A DNA stretch of 64,000 nt from the NCBI GenBank assembly GCA_965200005.1, contig OZ241331.1:2790001-2854000 (forward strand), read 5' to 3'. Every line of letters starts with the position of its first letter. Position 1 is the stretch's first letter. The stretch comes from Aldehydirespirator sp965200005 (GTDB lineage Bacteria; Actinomycetota; Acidimicrobiia; Acidimicrobiales; Aldehydirespiratoraceae). A program made the translations under genes and the position numbers. Shown piece by piece: positions 7,867 to 16,707 of the stretch. The notes under the pieces were generated by a model. It made no database searches. It saw only the letters and a list, made by a program, of their open reading frames with translations, and was not told the DNA's origin.

Positions 7867-8691
7867 TCAGGTCGCCGCACCATGATCTCGCAAAACCTGA
7901 TTGAGAGCAGCCTTGTCGTGGCGCTCACCCTCATTGAGGCGTTTGAGGACTAGCACAGCAGGCAAACCAAACTCGCCGCCCGGGAACTGGCGGCGCCGGG
8001 TACCGGCCACGGCCACGCACCAGGACGGCACCTCTCCCCTGCCGAGTTCCTCTCCGGTGTTTACATCAATCACCGGGATCGACCCGGTCAGGATCGCTCC
8101 CGCGCCGAGCACACTGCCCTGACCCACACGCGCGCCCTCGGCAACGATGCAGCGGCTTCCGATCAGGCAGTCGTCCTCGACAATCACCGGAGCAGCCTGC
8201 GGCGGTTCCAGCACACCACCGATGCCAACCCCACCTGAGAGATGCACATTGGCACCGATCTGAGCACACGAGCCGACCGTCGCCCAGGTGTCCACCATCG
8301 AGTTGGCGCCAACATAGGCACCGATGTTCGTGTAGCTAGGCATCATGATCACACCAGGCGCCTGATAGCTGCCCCAGCGAGACGAGGCGCCCGGCACAAC
8401 CCTCACACCGCGTGCCGCGTAGTCGGTCTTGAGCGGGATCTTGTCGGCGAACTCGAACGGGCCTAGCTCCATAGTGGACATCTTGGCGGTCACGAACAAC
8501 AACAAGATCGCCTGCTTGCACCACTCGTTGACCTGAACCGTGCCATCGTCTCGAATCTCGGCAACCCGTGCCTGGCCCACATCCAGCAGGTCGATGGCCT
8601 CAGCGATAGTGGCTACAACCTCCGGGTCGTCGGCATCGAGGCTGCCCCGGTTGTCCCACAGGTCTTTGATTCGTGATTCGAGCGTCGCCAT
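7867..8691 (-). CDS. dapD: Tetrahydrodipicolinate N-succinyltransferase
   Basis: Transfers succinyl from succinyl-CoA to tetrahydrodipicolinate, committing to the succinylase branch. About 274 residues from ATG 8691. N-terminal helical part, then left-handed beta-helix hexapeptide repeats (IGAYVGANSMVDTWATVGSC, GSRCIVAEGARVGQG), then the C-terminal LPAVLVLKRL. This is the long actinobacterial/proteobacterial-2 DapD type. A TTG at 8724 would add 11 residues. ATG 8691 lacks a ribosome site but has TATAGC about 10 nt upstream, so it may be leaderless. Confidence 0.9.
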   Translation of the reverse strand: MATLESRIKDLWDNRGSLDADDPEVVATIAEAIDLLDVGQARVAEIRDDGTVQVNEWCKQAILLLFVTAKMSTMELGPFEFADKIPLKTDYAARGVRVVPGASSRWGSYQAPGVIMMPSYTNIGAYVGANSMVDTWATVGSCAQIGANVHLSGGVGIGGVLEPPQAAPVIVEDDCLIGSRCIVAEGARVGQGSVLGAGAILTGSIPVIDVNTGEELGRGEVPSWCVAVAGTRRRQFPGGEFGLPAVLVLKRLNEGERHDKAALNQVLRDHGAAT

Positions 8692-8743
8692 GGGCCGCGA
8701 GGCTATAGCCGCTCCCGTCTGCAACTCTTATAGGGCCAGAGTC

Positions 8744-9880
8744 CTAGGACTGCAGGCGCTCCAATGCCACGAGCAATCGCTGCTCGGGTTGCACCGCGGC
8801 GATACGCACATAGCGGCGAGGGTCAATCTCTGAGTGCTCCAATGGCTGCTCGCAATAGAACTCGCCAGGGCTAGCAATCAGTCCGGCCCCGCGCGCCAGC
8901 ACCTCGGCAAAGTCCCAGCCATCACCTGCAGGCGAACGAACCCACAGATAGAACGCGCCCCTCGGCAAGCTCACGTTGCGGGCTCCGGCCGCTGCCGCGA
9001 TTTCGGCGAGCACTTCCAGACGGATGCGATACAAGTCCCGCTGAGCCTGCACATGGGCTTGATCCGACCATGCCTCGACTGCGGCTGCTTGAACAGGGCC
9101 AGGAGCCATACAACCGGCATGCTTGCGAGTCTCACGCAAGTAATGCACCACATCGGCGTCGCCTGCGTAGAAGCCGGCACGCACTCCTGCAAGATTCGAA
9201 CGCTTCGACAGCGAATGCAGTGCCAACACACCATCTGTGCCACTAGCCAGGATTGTTCTCGGTTCACCGTCCCAGGTGAACTCCACATAGCACTCATCGC
9301 TCGCTACAAGGACACCGTGCTCCCTGCCCCAGCGTGCCGCTGCATCAAGGTCATCAAGCCCACCAGCAGGATTGCCGGGTGTGTTGACCCACAGGCAAAG
9401 GGCCCGCTCGGCGTCATGCTGGGAGATCGACTCGAGGTCAACACAGAAGTTCTCATCCACCGCAACAGCCACCGCTCGACAACCCGCCAGAGTCGCGCCC
9501 ATGGCGTAACTCGGGTATGAGACAGCGGGATAAAGCACCGTGTCGAGATGCGGGTTTCGTAGATGCAAGTACCTCGGAAGTGACGCTACGAACTCCTTGG
9601 TACCGATGCAGGCTGCAACTTCGGTGTCGGGATCTACCGACACACCCATGCGCGTCCCAAGCCACTGCGCTGCAGCCCCGCGAAAAGCTGGTGTTCCGAT
9701 GGAAGGCGGGTACCGGCGCTCGGTACCCGAAGAGGCCAGCGCCTCCACGACACGAGCCGGCGGCGGATCAAAGGGAGTACCGATCGAACAGTCAATTGCC
9801 CCTCCGGGCAGTTGCGCGGCAGCTTCACGCAAGTAATCAAGGCGCTCGTAGGGATACTTCGGTGGCACGAAGCCGGTCAT
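8744..9880 (-). CDS. dapC: N-succinyldiaminopimelate aminotransferase
   Basis: PLP-dependent class I/II aminotransferase that makes N-succinyl-LL-diaminopimelate with glutamate as amino donor. 378 residues. Features: CSIGTPFDPPP near the N-terminus, VNTPGNPAGG (about 165) for PLP and substrate, SDECYVEF (about 190), and the Schiff-base Lys in HSLSKRSNLAG (about 225). Assignment to DapC rather than another aminotransferase rests on its place directly before dapD and dapE. Confidence 0.88.
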   Translation of the reverse strand: MTGFVPPKYPYERLDYLREAAAQLPGGAIDCSIGTPFDPPPARVVEALASSGTERRYPPSIGTPAFRGAAAQWLGTRMGVSVDPDTEVAACIGTKEFVASLPRYLHLRNPHLDTVLYPAVSYPSYAMGATLAGCRAVAVAVDENFCVDLESISQHDAERALCLWVNTPGNPAGGLDDLDAAARWGREHGVLVASDECYVEFTWDGEPRTILASGTDGVLALHSLSKRSNLAGVRAGFYAGDADVVHYLRETRKHAGCMAPGPVQAAAVEAWSDQAHVQAQRDLYRIRLEVLAEIAAAAGARNVSLPRGAFYLWVRSPAGDGWDFAEVLARGAGLIASPGEFYCEQPLEHSEIDPRRYVRIAAVQPEQRLLVALERLQS

Positions 9881-9896
9881 CAGCGAGATTGACCTC

Positions 9897-11258
9897 TCAC
9901 GACATTGTCACGACATAGTCACGCAAGCCACGCTCTGAACTTGCCTCCAGGCGGGCGGTGATGCGTATACCAGCCTCACTCGCATCGGATTCCAGCACCT
10001 GGCCCTCCCGATGCACGCTGGCTAGCACATCGCCACGATCCCAAGGCACCAGGATCTCCACAACCCGACTCGCTGCCCTCAACCGATCGCCGATAGCTCC
10101 AAGCAGCTGCTCCACTCCCTCACCGGTGAGAGCCGAGATGGCAAGTGACCCCTCGCATTGTTGTGCCAGCCGTGCAGCCTCGGGGCCCATGTCGCACTTG
10201 TTGAACACCACAAGCTCGCCAATTTCGGCGGCACCGATCTCGGAGAGCACCTCTCGCACCGCCGCCTGAGCCCCGGCGGGATCTGGCGCTGCAGCATCAA
10301 CCACATGCAGCAACAGATCCGCGTCCCGCACAACATCGAGAGTCGTCTTGAAGGCCTCTACAAGTTGATGAGGCAGTTTGCGTACAAAACCAACCGTGTC
10401 TGTGAGAAACACCGCCTCGCCGCCCGGTAAAGCAAGTCGCCGGGTTGTGGCATCAAGGGTGGCGAACAGGCGATCTTCCACCTTCACCTCAGCTGGAGTA
10501 AGGCGGTTCAGCAGCGAGGACTTACCGGCGTTTGTGTAACCAACAATGGCAACGGAGCGGTTGCGGGAGCGCTTGCGCGCCTTGGACTGCGTGCGGCGGT
10601 GCCTGCCGACACGGCGCAGATCGGACTCCAACTTGTCGATGCGCCTCTGGATCTTACGCCGTGTGACTTCGAGCTTGGTCTCACCAGGGCCACGGGTAGC
10701 GATGCCACCACCCTGCTGGGAGAGTTGCCAACCCTTCCCGCGGAGGCGCGGAAGTTGGTACTTCAACCTCGCTAGTGCGACTTGAGCCTTTCCTTCAGGC
10801 GTACTCGCGTTCTGAGCAAAGATGTCAAGAATTACAGCCGTGCGATCCAGCGCTGTGCGGCCCAGGATCTTCTCCAGGTTGAACTGCTGCGCCGGAGACA
10901 GTTCATCGTCAAACACAACCGTGTCACAGTCGACTTGCTCAGCAAGGTCACGGATCTCGTCGGCCTTGCCGCTGCCCACAAATGTTGCGGGGTCGGGTGC
11001 TGTGCGTCGCTGGCAGATTCGCTCGACAACATCAGCACCTGCTGTGTCAACGAGAAGGGTCAACTCGTCGAGCGAGGCTTGGACCGCCGAAGTGGTGCGA
11101 TCTGGGAGCACAACACCAACCAAGATGATGCGCTCACGAAACGTCCGATCAATGAAGCCAGCCGCTTCACCGGCGAACTCTCCAAACCCGCCACGATGGC
11201 TTGCGTCTTGTGACGCCAGACCAGCCGGATTGCCTTCTGCTTGATCAAACACCGTCAA
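9897..11258 (-). CDS. hflX: GTPase HflX
   Basis: Ribosome-associated GTPase that splits or rescues 50S/70S ribosomes under stress. 453 residues: HflX N-domain with FVGSGKADEI and a coiled segment ending in RRTQSKARKRSRNR. Then the G domain with G1 GYTNAGKSSLLN (about 245), G3 DTVGF, G4 NKCD and G5 SALTGEG. ATG 11258 overlaps the dapF stop by 14 nt, suggesting translational coupling. Dense minus-strand run with dapF, miaA and miaB. Confidence 0.93.
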   Translation of the reverse strand: MTVFDQAEGNPAGLASQDASHRGGFGEFAGEAAGFIDRTFRERIILVGVVLPDRTTSAVQASLDELTLLVDTAGADVVERICQRRTAPDPATFVGSGKADEIRDLAEQVDCDTVVFDDELSPAQQFNLEKILGRTALDRTAVILDIFAQNASTPEGKAQVALARLKYQLPRLRGKGWQLSQQGGGIATRGPGETKLEVTRRKIQRRIDKLESDLRRVGRHRRTQSKARKRSRNRSVAIVGYTNAGKSSLLNRLTPAEVKVEDRLFATLDATTRRLALPGGEAVFLTDTVGFVRKLPHQLVEAFKTTLDVVRDADLLLHVVDAAAPDPAGAQAAVREVLSEIGAAEIGELVVFNKCDMGPEAARLAQQCEGSLAISALTGEGVEQLLGAIGDRLRAASRVVEILVPWDRGDVLASVHREGQVLESDASEAGIRITARLEASSERGLRDYVVTMS

Positions 11259-12081
11259 TGGTCACCAGTGCCACGTATGTCGACTCTCCTGTCAGGGTTA
11301 CGGGATCTCGCAGGTCAACGCGAGCAGTGCCTCCGGGCATCTTCACCTCAACATCCTGCCCCACGACACCCCAGTCGTAGAACGCGGCAGCTGCCGCCAC
11401 TGCACCACTGCCACAAGCTTCGGTTACGCCAGCTCCACGCTCCCAGATGGTAAGACTCACTTGATCGGGCGCGCTGAGTGCTCCGAAGTGAACGTTTATG
11501 CCATCAGCAAACATGGCCTCGATCGCAGGGCCAGCCTGCTCAAGCGGCACAACTGAAGGGTCAGCGACCTCGAGTACAGCGTGTGGATTGCCGACACTCA
11601 ACGTCTTGCAACGCTTAACACCAGCACCGACAATCGAATCGACCTCGAGGCCGAAATCCAGTTCGCTATCCATCGGAAGAGGTCCACCGACAGGGGCACC
11701 GATCGCAACCATGCCAGTGGCTGTTGTGGACATCGCCGAGGCCTCAATGGTGCATCGCTTTGACCCTGCCACTGTTTGGATCACTACGTCGAGTTCATCA
11801 GTTCTCTGTACTCGCGCTATGGCATGGGCTAGGCATCGCAAACCATTGCCCGAGACTTCCGCGGCCGAACCATCCGAGTTCCACAATTGCATGCCAATCG
11901 GCTTTGCGGAGCTGCCAACCCGCCAAGGCTGAGTTGCAAATATCAAGCCATCGGCGCCAATCCCTCGTCGCCGGTTGCAGAGTTCAACGGCACGGCGGCT
12001 TGCAGAGCAATGATCGGGCAGCGTGTCACAGAACGTCACGAGGAAGTCGTTGCCTAGCCCGTGGAGCTTGTGTAGCTGCAT
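11245..12081 (-). CDS. dapF: Diaminopimelate epimerase
   Basis: Converts LL- to meso-diaminopimelate for peptidoglycan and lysine, using two active-site cysteines. 278 residues from ATG 12081 (MQLHKLHGLGNDFLV, the standard N-terminus; GGAGAT lies upstream). In the first catalytic region, DGSAAEVSGNGLRCLAH, the family's usual acidic Cys position (N-C-G-N-G-x-R) reads V-S-G-N-G-L-R, so the first Cys appears replaced by Ser. The second, EACGSGAVA, keeps its Cys. The Ser variant is worth checking; the rest of the fold is well conserved. Confidence 0.88.
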   Translation of the reverse strand: MQLHKLHGLGNDFLVTFCDTLPDHCSASRRAVELCNRRRGIGADGLIFATQPWRVGSSAKPIGMQLWNSDGSAAEVSGNGLRCLAHAIARVQRTDELDVVIQTVAGSKRCTIEASAMSTTATGMVAIGAPVGGPLPMDSELDFGLEVDSIVGAGVKRCKTLSVGNPHAVLEVADPSVVPLEQAGPAIEAMFADGINVHFGALSAPDQVSLTIWERGAGVTEACGSGAVAAAAAFYDWGVVGQDVEVKMPGGTARVDLRDPVTLTGESTYVALVTIDGV

Positions 12082-12118
12082 GACTAACCGATCTCCGGCC
12101 GACAGTTCGTGCCCAGGC

Positions 12119-13156
12119 CTAACCGGTGACGCCCGGTGGCTCAAGTGGCGGGCAGGCTAGCGATGCCGCCTCGTCCCAGACTCGCATTGCGTCTGCTACA
12201 TCGACTCCGACATCTAGCCAGTGGATGCGAGGATCCCGACCGAACCAGCGCAGCTGGCGGCGTGCGAAACGCCGGGTACGCACGATTGCCAACTCCAACG
12301 CCTCGGCTAGTGACATCTCACCATGCACGTGCGCCAGCAACTCTTTGTACCCGAGAGCCTGAGCAGCAGTTCGGGAGATAGCTGCGCTAGCAAGTGTTCT
12401 GACCTCGTCAAGGAAGCCGTCCTTGAGTTGGCGCTGGTAGCGGGTTGCGATGCGCTCATCAAGACGCTCCCGCTCGTCACGCAACCCGATCTGCACAAAC
12501 GGTGTTGGCGGGTAGTGGCTGAGGCCTGGGCCGTAGGAAGAGAAGGGTTTGCCACTTCCAATTGTCACCTCCAGCGCCCGGATCACCCGGCGCCGGTTGG
12601 ACGGTTCCATCCGTGATGCCGCTAGCGGATCAAGTTCGGCGAGCCGCTCATACAACCGAGACGTGTCACTCTCAGTCTCAAGTTCTGCGGCGACCGCGCC
12701 GTAACGACCAGGAATCTGCAGCCTGTCAACGACGGCACGCACATACAGTCCAGTTCCGCCTGCCAACACGGGGACGTGTCCACGAAGGCGGATCTCTTCG
12801 ATGGCTTCGAAAGCACGCCTCTGCAGTTGCGCCAATGTGAACTCATCAGTGGGATCCACGATGTCGATGAGGTGATGTGGAACCTCTCGCTGCTCTGCGA
12901 TCGTTGGCTTCGCTGTGCCAATGTCCATACCCCGATACACCTGCATCGAGTCAAGCGACACGATCTCGACATCGCCGATTCGTCGTGCGACACCTAGAGC
13001 GAGATCCGTCTTTCCCGAAGCGGTGGCACCGACGATCACGAGCGGACACTGGGCCCGAAGTACCTGCAACGAACACAGGCCCCGTTGCCCACGTCGAGCA
13101 GAGTGACTCTGCGCGCTGTTGCTAATTGTGGTGGCGGCTGTCGGTGCTGACACCAC
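12119..13156 (-). CDS. miaA: tRNA dimethylallyltransferase
   Basis: Adds a dimethylallyl group to A37 of tRNAs that read UNN codons; MiaB, encoded just upstream, then methylthiolates it. 345 residues: P-loop VGATASGKTDLALG (about 43), SLDSMQVYRGMDIGTAKP, VLAGGTGLYVRA and RRRVIRALEV. The first 35 residues are low-complexity; translation may begin later, near residue 34. It sits 10 nt after miaB and 38 nt before dapF. Confidence 0.94.
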   Translation of the reverse strand: MVSAPTAATTISNSAQSHSARRGQRGLCSLQVLRAQCPLVIVGATASGKTDLALGVARRIGDVEIVSLDSMQVYRGMDIGTAKPTIAEQREVPHHLIDIVDPTDEFTLAQLQRRAFEAIEEIRLRGHVPVLAGGTGLYVRAVVDRLQIPGRYGAVAAELETESDTSRLYERLAELDPLAASRMEPSNRRRVIRALEVTIGSGKPFSSYGPGLSHYPPTPFVQIGLRDERERLDERIATRYQRQLKDGFLDEVRTLASAAISRTAAQALGYKELLAHVHGEMSLAEALELAIVRTRRFARRQLRWFGRDPRIHWLDVGVDVADAMRVWDEAASLACPPLEPPGVTG

Positions 13157-13165
13157 CCGAAGCGC

Positions 13166-14698
13166 CTAGAACGCGGCTACAGGAATGCGGCGACGCCGCT
13201 GAGCTGAACCCGAACCCAACGCATGTGTGACAAGCCGGGAAGCACCAGCGGGTGGCTCCACGCTCAATAGTTCGCCTCGCAGGAAGTTGGCTGCAGCGTC
13301 GCTGACCCGCACCTTTGCGTAGGTCCCAGGATCTAGACGCAACCCGGTAGCGCTGAAGTGGATCAAGGTGTTACGGCGAGTTCGACCCGAGACAACAGTC
13401 GAATCCTTCTTGCTAGGCCCCTCCACTACGACTTCTTCTGTCCTGCCGATTCGCGCTTGGTTAGCGAGCCGGCTAGAGCGTTCAATCACCCGCCGGAGCC
13501 GTTCATAGCGTTCGACACAAACGTCATGGGGTATGAAACGGTCAGTCATAGCGGCGGCTTCGGTGCCGGGGCGGGGCGAGAAGATAAACGTAAAGGCGCT
13601 GTCATAGCGCGCTTCGGCAGCAACCTCCAGAGTCGCCTGGAAGTCCTGCTCGGTCTCGCCTGGGAAGCCCACGATGATGTCAGTTGAGACAGCAAGATCA
13701 TCGACCGCGGCTCTCGCAGCCCGCAACCGTTGCAGATAACGCTCAGCCGTATAGCCCCGATGCATGGCGCGCAGCACAGCATCGCTACCCGACTGCAACG
13801 GCAGATGCAGGTGTTCACAGACCGAAGGAACCTGAGCCATCGCCTCGATCGTCTCGGGCCGCAAGTCTTTAGGGTGCGGGCTAGTGAAGCGGATCCGGCG
13901 GATCCCATCAATCTCACCAATTGCACGCAACAAGTCGCCAAACAGTGGACGGATCCGCCGATCGGTCTGCCAGCGCGAGCCGCACCACCAGCCGTCATCG
14001 TCGCCCCCGACAACCCTCGAACCGTTCTCACGATCGCGACGCCGCCGTGCTAGCGCAAGGTCGCGGCCATAGCTGTTGACGTTCTGGCCGAGCAGAGTTA
14101 CCTCGCTGACCCCCGAGGCACTCAGCTGGCGAACCTCATCGACGAGTTCACCGAAGGGACGGCTGATCTCGGGCCCCCTGACGGCAGGCACGATGCAAAA
14201 TGCGCAACTGTTGTCACAGCCAATCTGGATCGTCACCCATGCCGAATGCTGTGACTCACGGCGAACATTGAGTGCCGTAGGGAAAGCCTCAGCGTCGCTA
14301 CGAACCGTCTCGCTGAGAATCTCAGTGATCGGGCCGCTGACACGAGCATGCTCTACAAGCTGAGCAACCCGATGCACATTGTGGGTACCGAACACCACGT
14401 CAACATGACCTGCCCGCTCACGAACAAGCTCACGATCCTTTTGGGCTAGGCACCCTGCCACCGCGATAAGTGCATCCGGGCGCTTGCGTTTGACCGCCTT
14501 GAGGTTCCCGAGAGCCCCGTAAAGCTTGTTGTCAGCGTTCTCGCGAATGCAGCACGTGTTGAGCACCATCACGTCAGCGTCTTCGAGCACTTCGGAGCGC
14601 TCGTACCCGTCGCCCTCAAGCAGGGCAGCGATGCGCTCGGAGTCGTGCTCGTTCATCTGGCATCCGAAGGTGCGGATGGCGTAACTGCGGGGCACCAC
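13166..14698 (-). CDS. miaB: tRNA-2-methylthio-N6-dimethylallyladenosine synthase
   Basis: Radical-SAM methylthiotransferase acting on i6A37 of tRNA after MiaA. 510 residues: UPF0004 domain with cluster cysteines C13, C49/C50 and C83, radical-SAM cluster C161-x3-C165-x2-C168, and a TRAM domain near the end. Unusual: about 35 extra residues (215-249, rich in Arg, Asp, Gly and Trp) between NVNSYGRD and LFGDLLRAI, where relatives have a short link. Transcribed before miaA, 10 nt apart. Confidence 0.94.
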   Translation of the reverse strand: MVPRSYAIRTFGCQMNEHDSERIAALLEGDGYERSEVLEDADVMVLNTCCIRENADNKLYGALGNLKAVKRKRPDALIAVAGCLAQKDRELVRERAGHVDVVFGTHNVHRVAQLVEHARVSGPITEILSETVRSDAEAFPTALNVRRESQHSAWVTIQIGCDNSCAFCIVPAVRGPEISRPFGELVDEVRQLSASGVSEVTLLGQNVNSYGRDLALARRRRDRENGSRVVGGDDDGWWCGSRWQTDRRIRPLFGDLLRAIGEIDGIRRIRFTSPHPKDLRPETIEAMAQVPSVCEHLHLPLQSGSDAVLRAMHRGYTAERYLQRLRAARAAVDDLAVSTDIIVGFPGETEQDFQATLEVAAEARYDSAFTFIFSPRPGTEAAAMTDRFIPHDVCVERYERLRRVIERSSRLANQARIGRTEEVVVEGPSKKDSTVVSGRTRRNTLIHFSATGLRLDPGTYAKVRVSDAAANFLRGELLSVEPPAGASRLVTHALGSGSAQRRRRIPVAAF

Positions 14699-14751
14699 CT
14701 AAGGCTAAAGGACCCGCACCCTGCGTTAGGTGGTGCTGGGGTCAGCGAACC

Positions 14752-15780
14752 TCACGAGCGGGCTGCGCTTCGATCCTTAGCGCCGTTAGCCGAAGCGTCA
14801 GGCATCACGGCACGCCAGACCTTGTCGGTGATCTCAACCATCATCTCAGGGTTGTCACGCAAGAACCGCTTGACCTTCTCACGGCCCTGGCCCATCTGGT
14901 CGCCCTCATAGGTGTACCAGGAACCGGCCTTGCGAACGATCGACTTCGACACGGCGAGGTCGAGCACCGAACCCTCACGTGAGATTCCCTCGCCATACAT
15001 GATGTCGAACTCGGCCTGCTTGAACGGAGGCGCACACTTGTTCTTGACCACCTTCACCCGGGTGCGATTACCGACAACCTCAACACCGTTCTTGATCGCC
15101 TCAATCCGGCGGATGTCTAGCCGTACCGACGAATAGAACTTGAGAGCACGACCACCAGGTGTTGTCTCCGGTGAACCGAACATGACACCGATCTTCTCGC
15201 GCAACTGGTTGATGAAAATGCAGATCGTGTTCGTCTTGTTGAGGTTGGATGTGAGCTTGCGCAGAGCCTGAGACATAAGCCGGGCTTGCAAACCGACATG
15301 AGTATCACCCATGTCACCTTCGAGTTCGGCACGTGGCGTCAGCGCGGCAACCGAATCAATTACAACCACATCAAGAGCACCCGAACGCACCAACATGTCG
15401 GTGATCTCAAGAGCTTGCTCACCGGTGTCGGGCTGAGAAATGAGCAACTCTTCGATGTCAACACCGATCGCCTTAGCATAAGTCGGATCCATGGCGTGCT
15501 CAGCATCCACATATGCGCAGACGCCACCGTTTCGCTGTGCCTCAGCAACGACGTGAGTAGCCAGCGTTGTCTTGCCTGAAGACTCGGGCCCGTAAATCTC
15601 AGTGACCCTGCCTCTTGGCAGCCCCCCGATGCCAAGCGCAAGGTCGAGCGACAATGCACCAGTCGGGATGGCTTCGATACCCAGAGTGGCCTTCTCGCCC
15701 ATCCTCATAACCGAGCCACGCCCGAACTGCTTTTCGATCTGGCTCATCGCTAGCTCGAGAGCCTTATTCCGATCCTTCAT
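14752..15780 (-). CDS. recA: Recombinase RecA
   Basis: DNA strand-exchange ATPase and co-protease for LexA. 342 residues: Walker A GPESSGKTTLATHV (about 67), Walker B-like DVVVIDSVAAL, the L1/L2 DNA-binding loops around FINQLREKIGVMFGSPETT, and a short acidic-to-basic tail. No intein. AGGAGATC lies 7 nt before ATG 15780. A LexA box is about 245 nt upstream. recX, often downstream in actinobacteria, is absent; miaB follows. Confidence 0.97.
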   Translation of the reverse strand: MKDRNKALELAMSQIEKQFGRGSVMRMGEKATLGIEAIPTGALSLDLALGIGGLPRGRVTEIYGPESSGKTTLATHVVAEAQRNGGVCAYVDAEHAMDPTYAKAIGVDIEELLISQPDTGEQALEITDMLVRSGALDVVVIDSVAALTPRAELEGDMGDTHVGLQARLMSQALRKLTSNLNKTNTICIFINQLREKIGVMFGSPETTPGGRALKFYSSVRLDIRRIEAIKNGVEVVGNRTRVKVVKNKCAPPFKQAEFDIMYGEGISREGSVLDLAVSKSIVRKAGSWYTYEGDQMGQGREKVKRFLRDNPEMMVEITDKVWRAVMPDASANGAKDRSAARS

Positions 15781-15965
15781 TACGATCTCCTATGTGTATT
15801 TGTGTAACTGTGATACTTGTTCATCGGCCGGTGCAACTGACGGGCCCGCTGGCGAATCCCGATACCAACAAACTACGACACCGCTATGACACGGCGGTCG
15901 TGTCGCTTGAATTGAATGGCTCGCACTCAAACTCCAGTTGGTCTTCAACCAGGATTTGTTCCGGT

Positions 15966-15995
15966 GATGGACGTCGTGATTGACCGGCGTCCATC
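15966..15995 (-). promoter_or_regulatory. Hairpin in the long recA leader
   Basis: GATGGACG (15966-15973) pairs with CGTCCATC (15988-15995). A smaller hairpin, GACACG-GCGGT-CGTGTC, follows near 15890. The whole 422-bp gap to msrB holds only these, the LexA box and promoters; no gene is visible. If transcription starts by the LexA box, recA has a 200-nt or longer structured leader. Confidence 0.4.
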
Positions 15996-16024
15996 GGGCC
16001 CATGCATTACATCAGTGTAGTTCC

Positions 16025-16036
16025 GAACATTTGTTC
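16025..16036. promoter_or_regulatory. LexA (SOS) box upstream of recA
   Basis: GAACATTTGTTC, the same core as the dnaE2 box. It sits between recA (minus) and msrB (plus). Distance and the known SOS control of recA make recA the target. Confidence 0.8.
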
Positions 16037-16268
16037 ATGTCAAGCATCGTGCCACCCTCCAGCGGCGCCCGGTGACCCGTGCCCGCCAAAGACGCGGCAA
16101 TTTCAAACGTCAACTTTGGGTCTTAAGCGTGCCGGCGCACTCGTGACCGATATCCACAAGGTTCAAACTCGCCAGCCAAAGTCATTTCGAACCTTGATCT
16201 AAATGCGTACCGTACCTGCAACCAGATCATCCACAACAGTGGCACCGCCAGCACAAGGAAGGCTCACA

Positions 16269-16694
16269 GTGACCACACAATCTGCACCCACAAAGAAGAG
16301 CTTTGACGAAGCTGACCTGCGAGGCCGCCTCACCGCAGAGCAATACAGGATCACCCAGAAAGCCGGGACTGAACGTGCCTTTACCGGTCAGTACTGGAAC
16401 TGTCACGAAGACGGCACCTATCACTGCATCGTGTGCGACACTCCGCTGTTTTCAAGTGACACCAAATACGACTCTGGCACTGGTTGGCCAAGCTTCTGGG
16501 AAGCACTCGATGATGCGGCCGTGGAGATACACACCGATCGCTCTTTCGGGATGATTCGTGAAGAGGCTGTGTGTGCAAATTGCGGCGCGCATCTGGGTCA
16601 CCGCTTTCCTGATGGGCCCCGCCCGACCGGTCAGCGCTACTGCATGAACTCCGCCTCGTTGCGCCTGCAACCGGGCGAAGCCGCGTGCGGCTGA
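16269..16694 (+). CDS. msrB: Peptide-methionine (R)-S-oxide reductase
   Basis: Repairs the R-form of methionine sulfoxide in proteins using thioredoxin. About 141 residues from GTG 16269, chosen because GGAAGG lies just upstream; an in-frame ATG at 16203 would add 22 low-complexity residues. Zinc-binding CxxC pairs are CIVC and CANC, the core is YDSGTGWPSFW, and the catalytic Cys is in RYCMNSASL, encoded by TGC. Divergent from recA, 13 nt before the acetyltransferase. Confidence 0.93.
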   Translation: MTTQSAPTKKSFDEADLRGRLTAEQYRITQKAGTERAFTGQYWNCHEDGTYHCIVCDTPLFSSDTKYDSGTGWPSFWEALDDAAVEIHTDRSFGMIREEAVCANCGAHLGHRFPDGPRPTGQRYCMNSASLRLQPGEAACG

Positions 16695-16707
16695 GGCAGC
16701 ACCTTTG

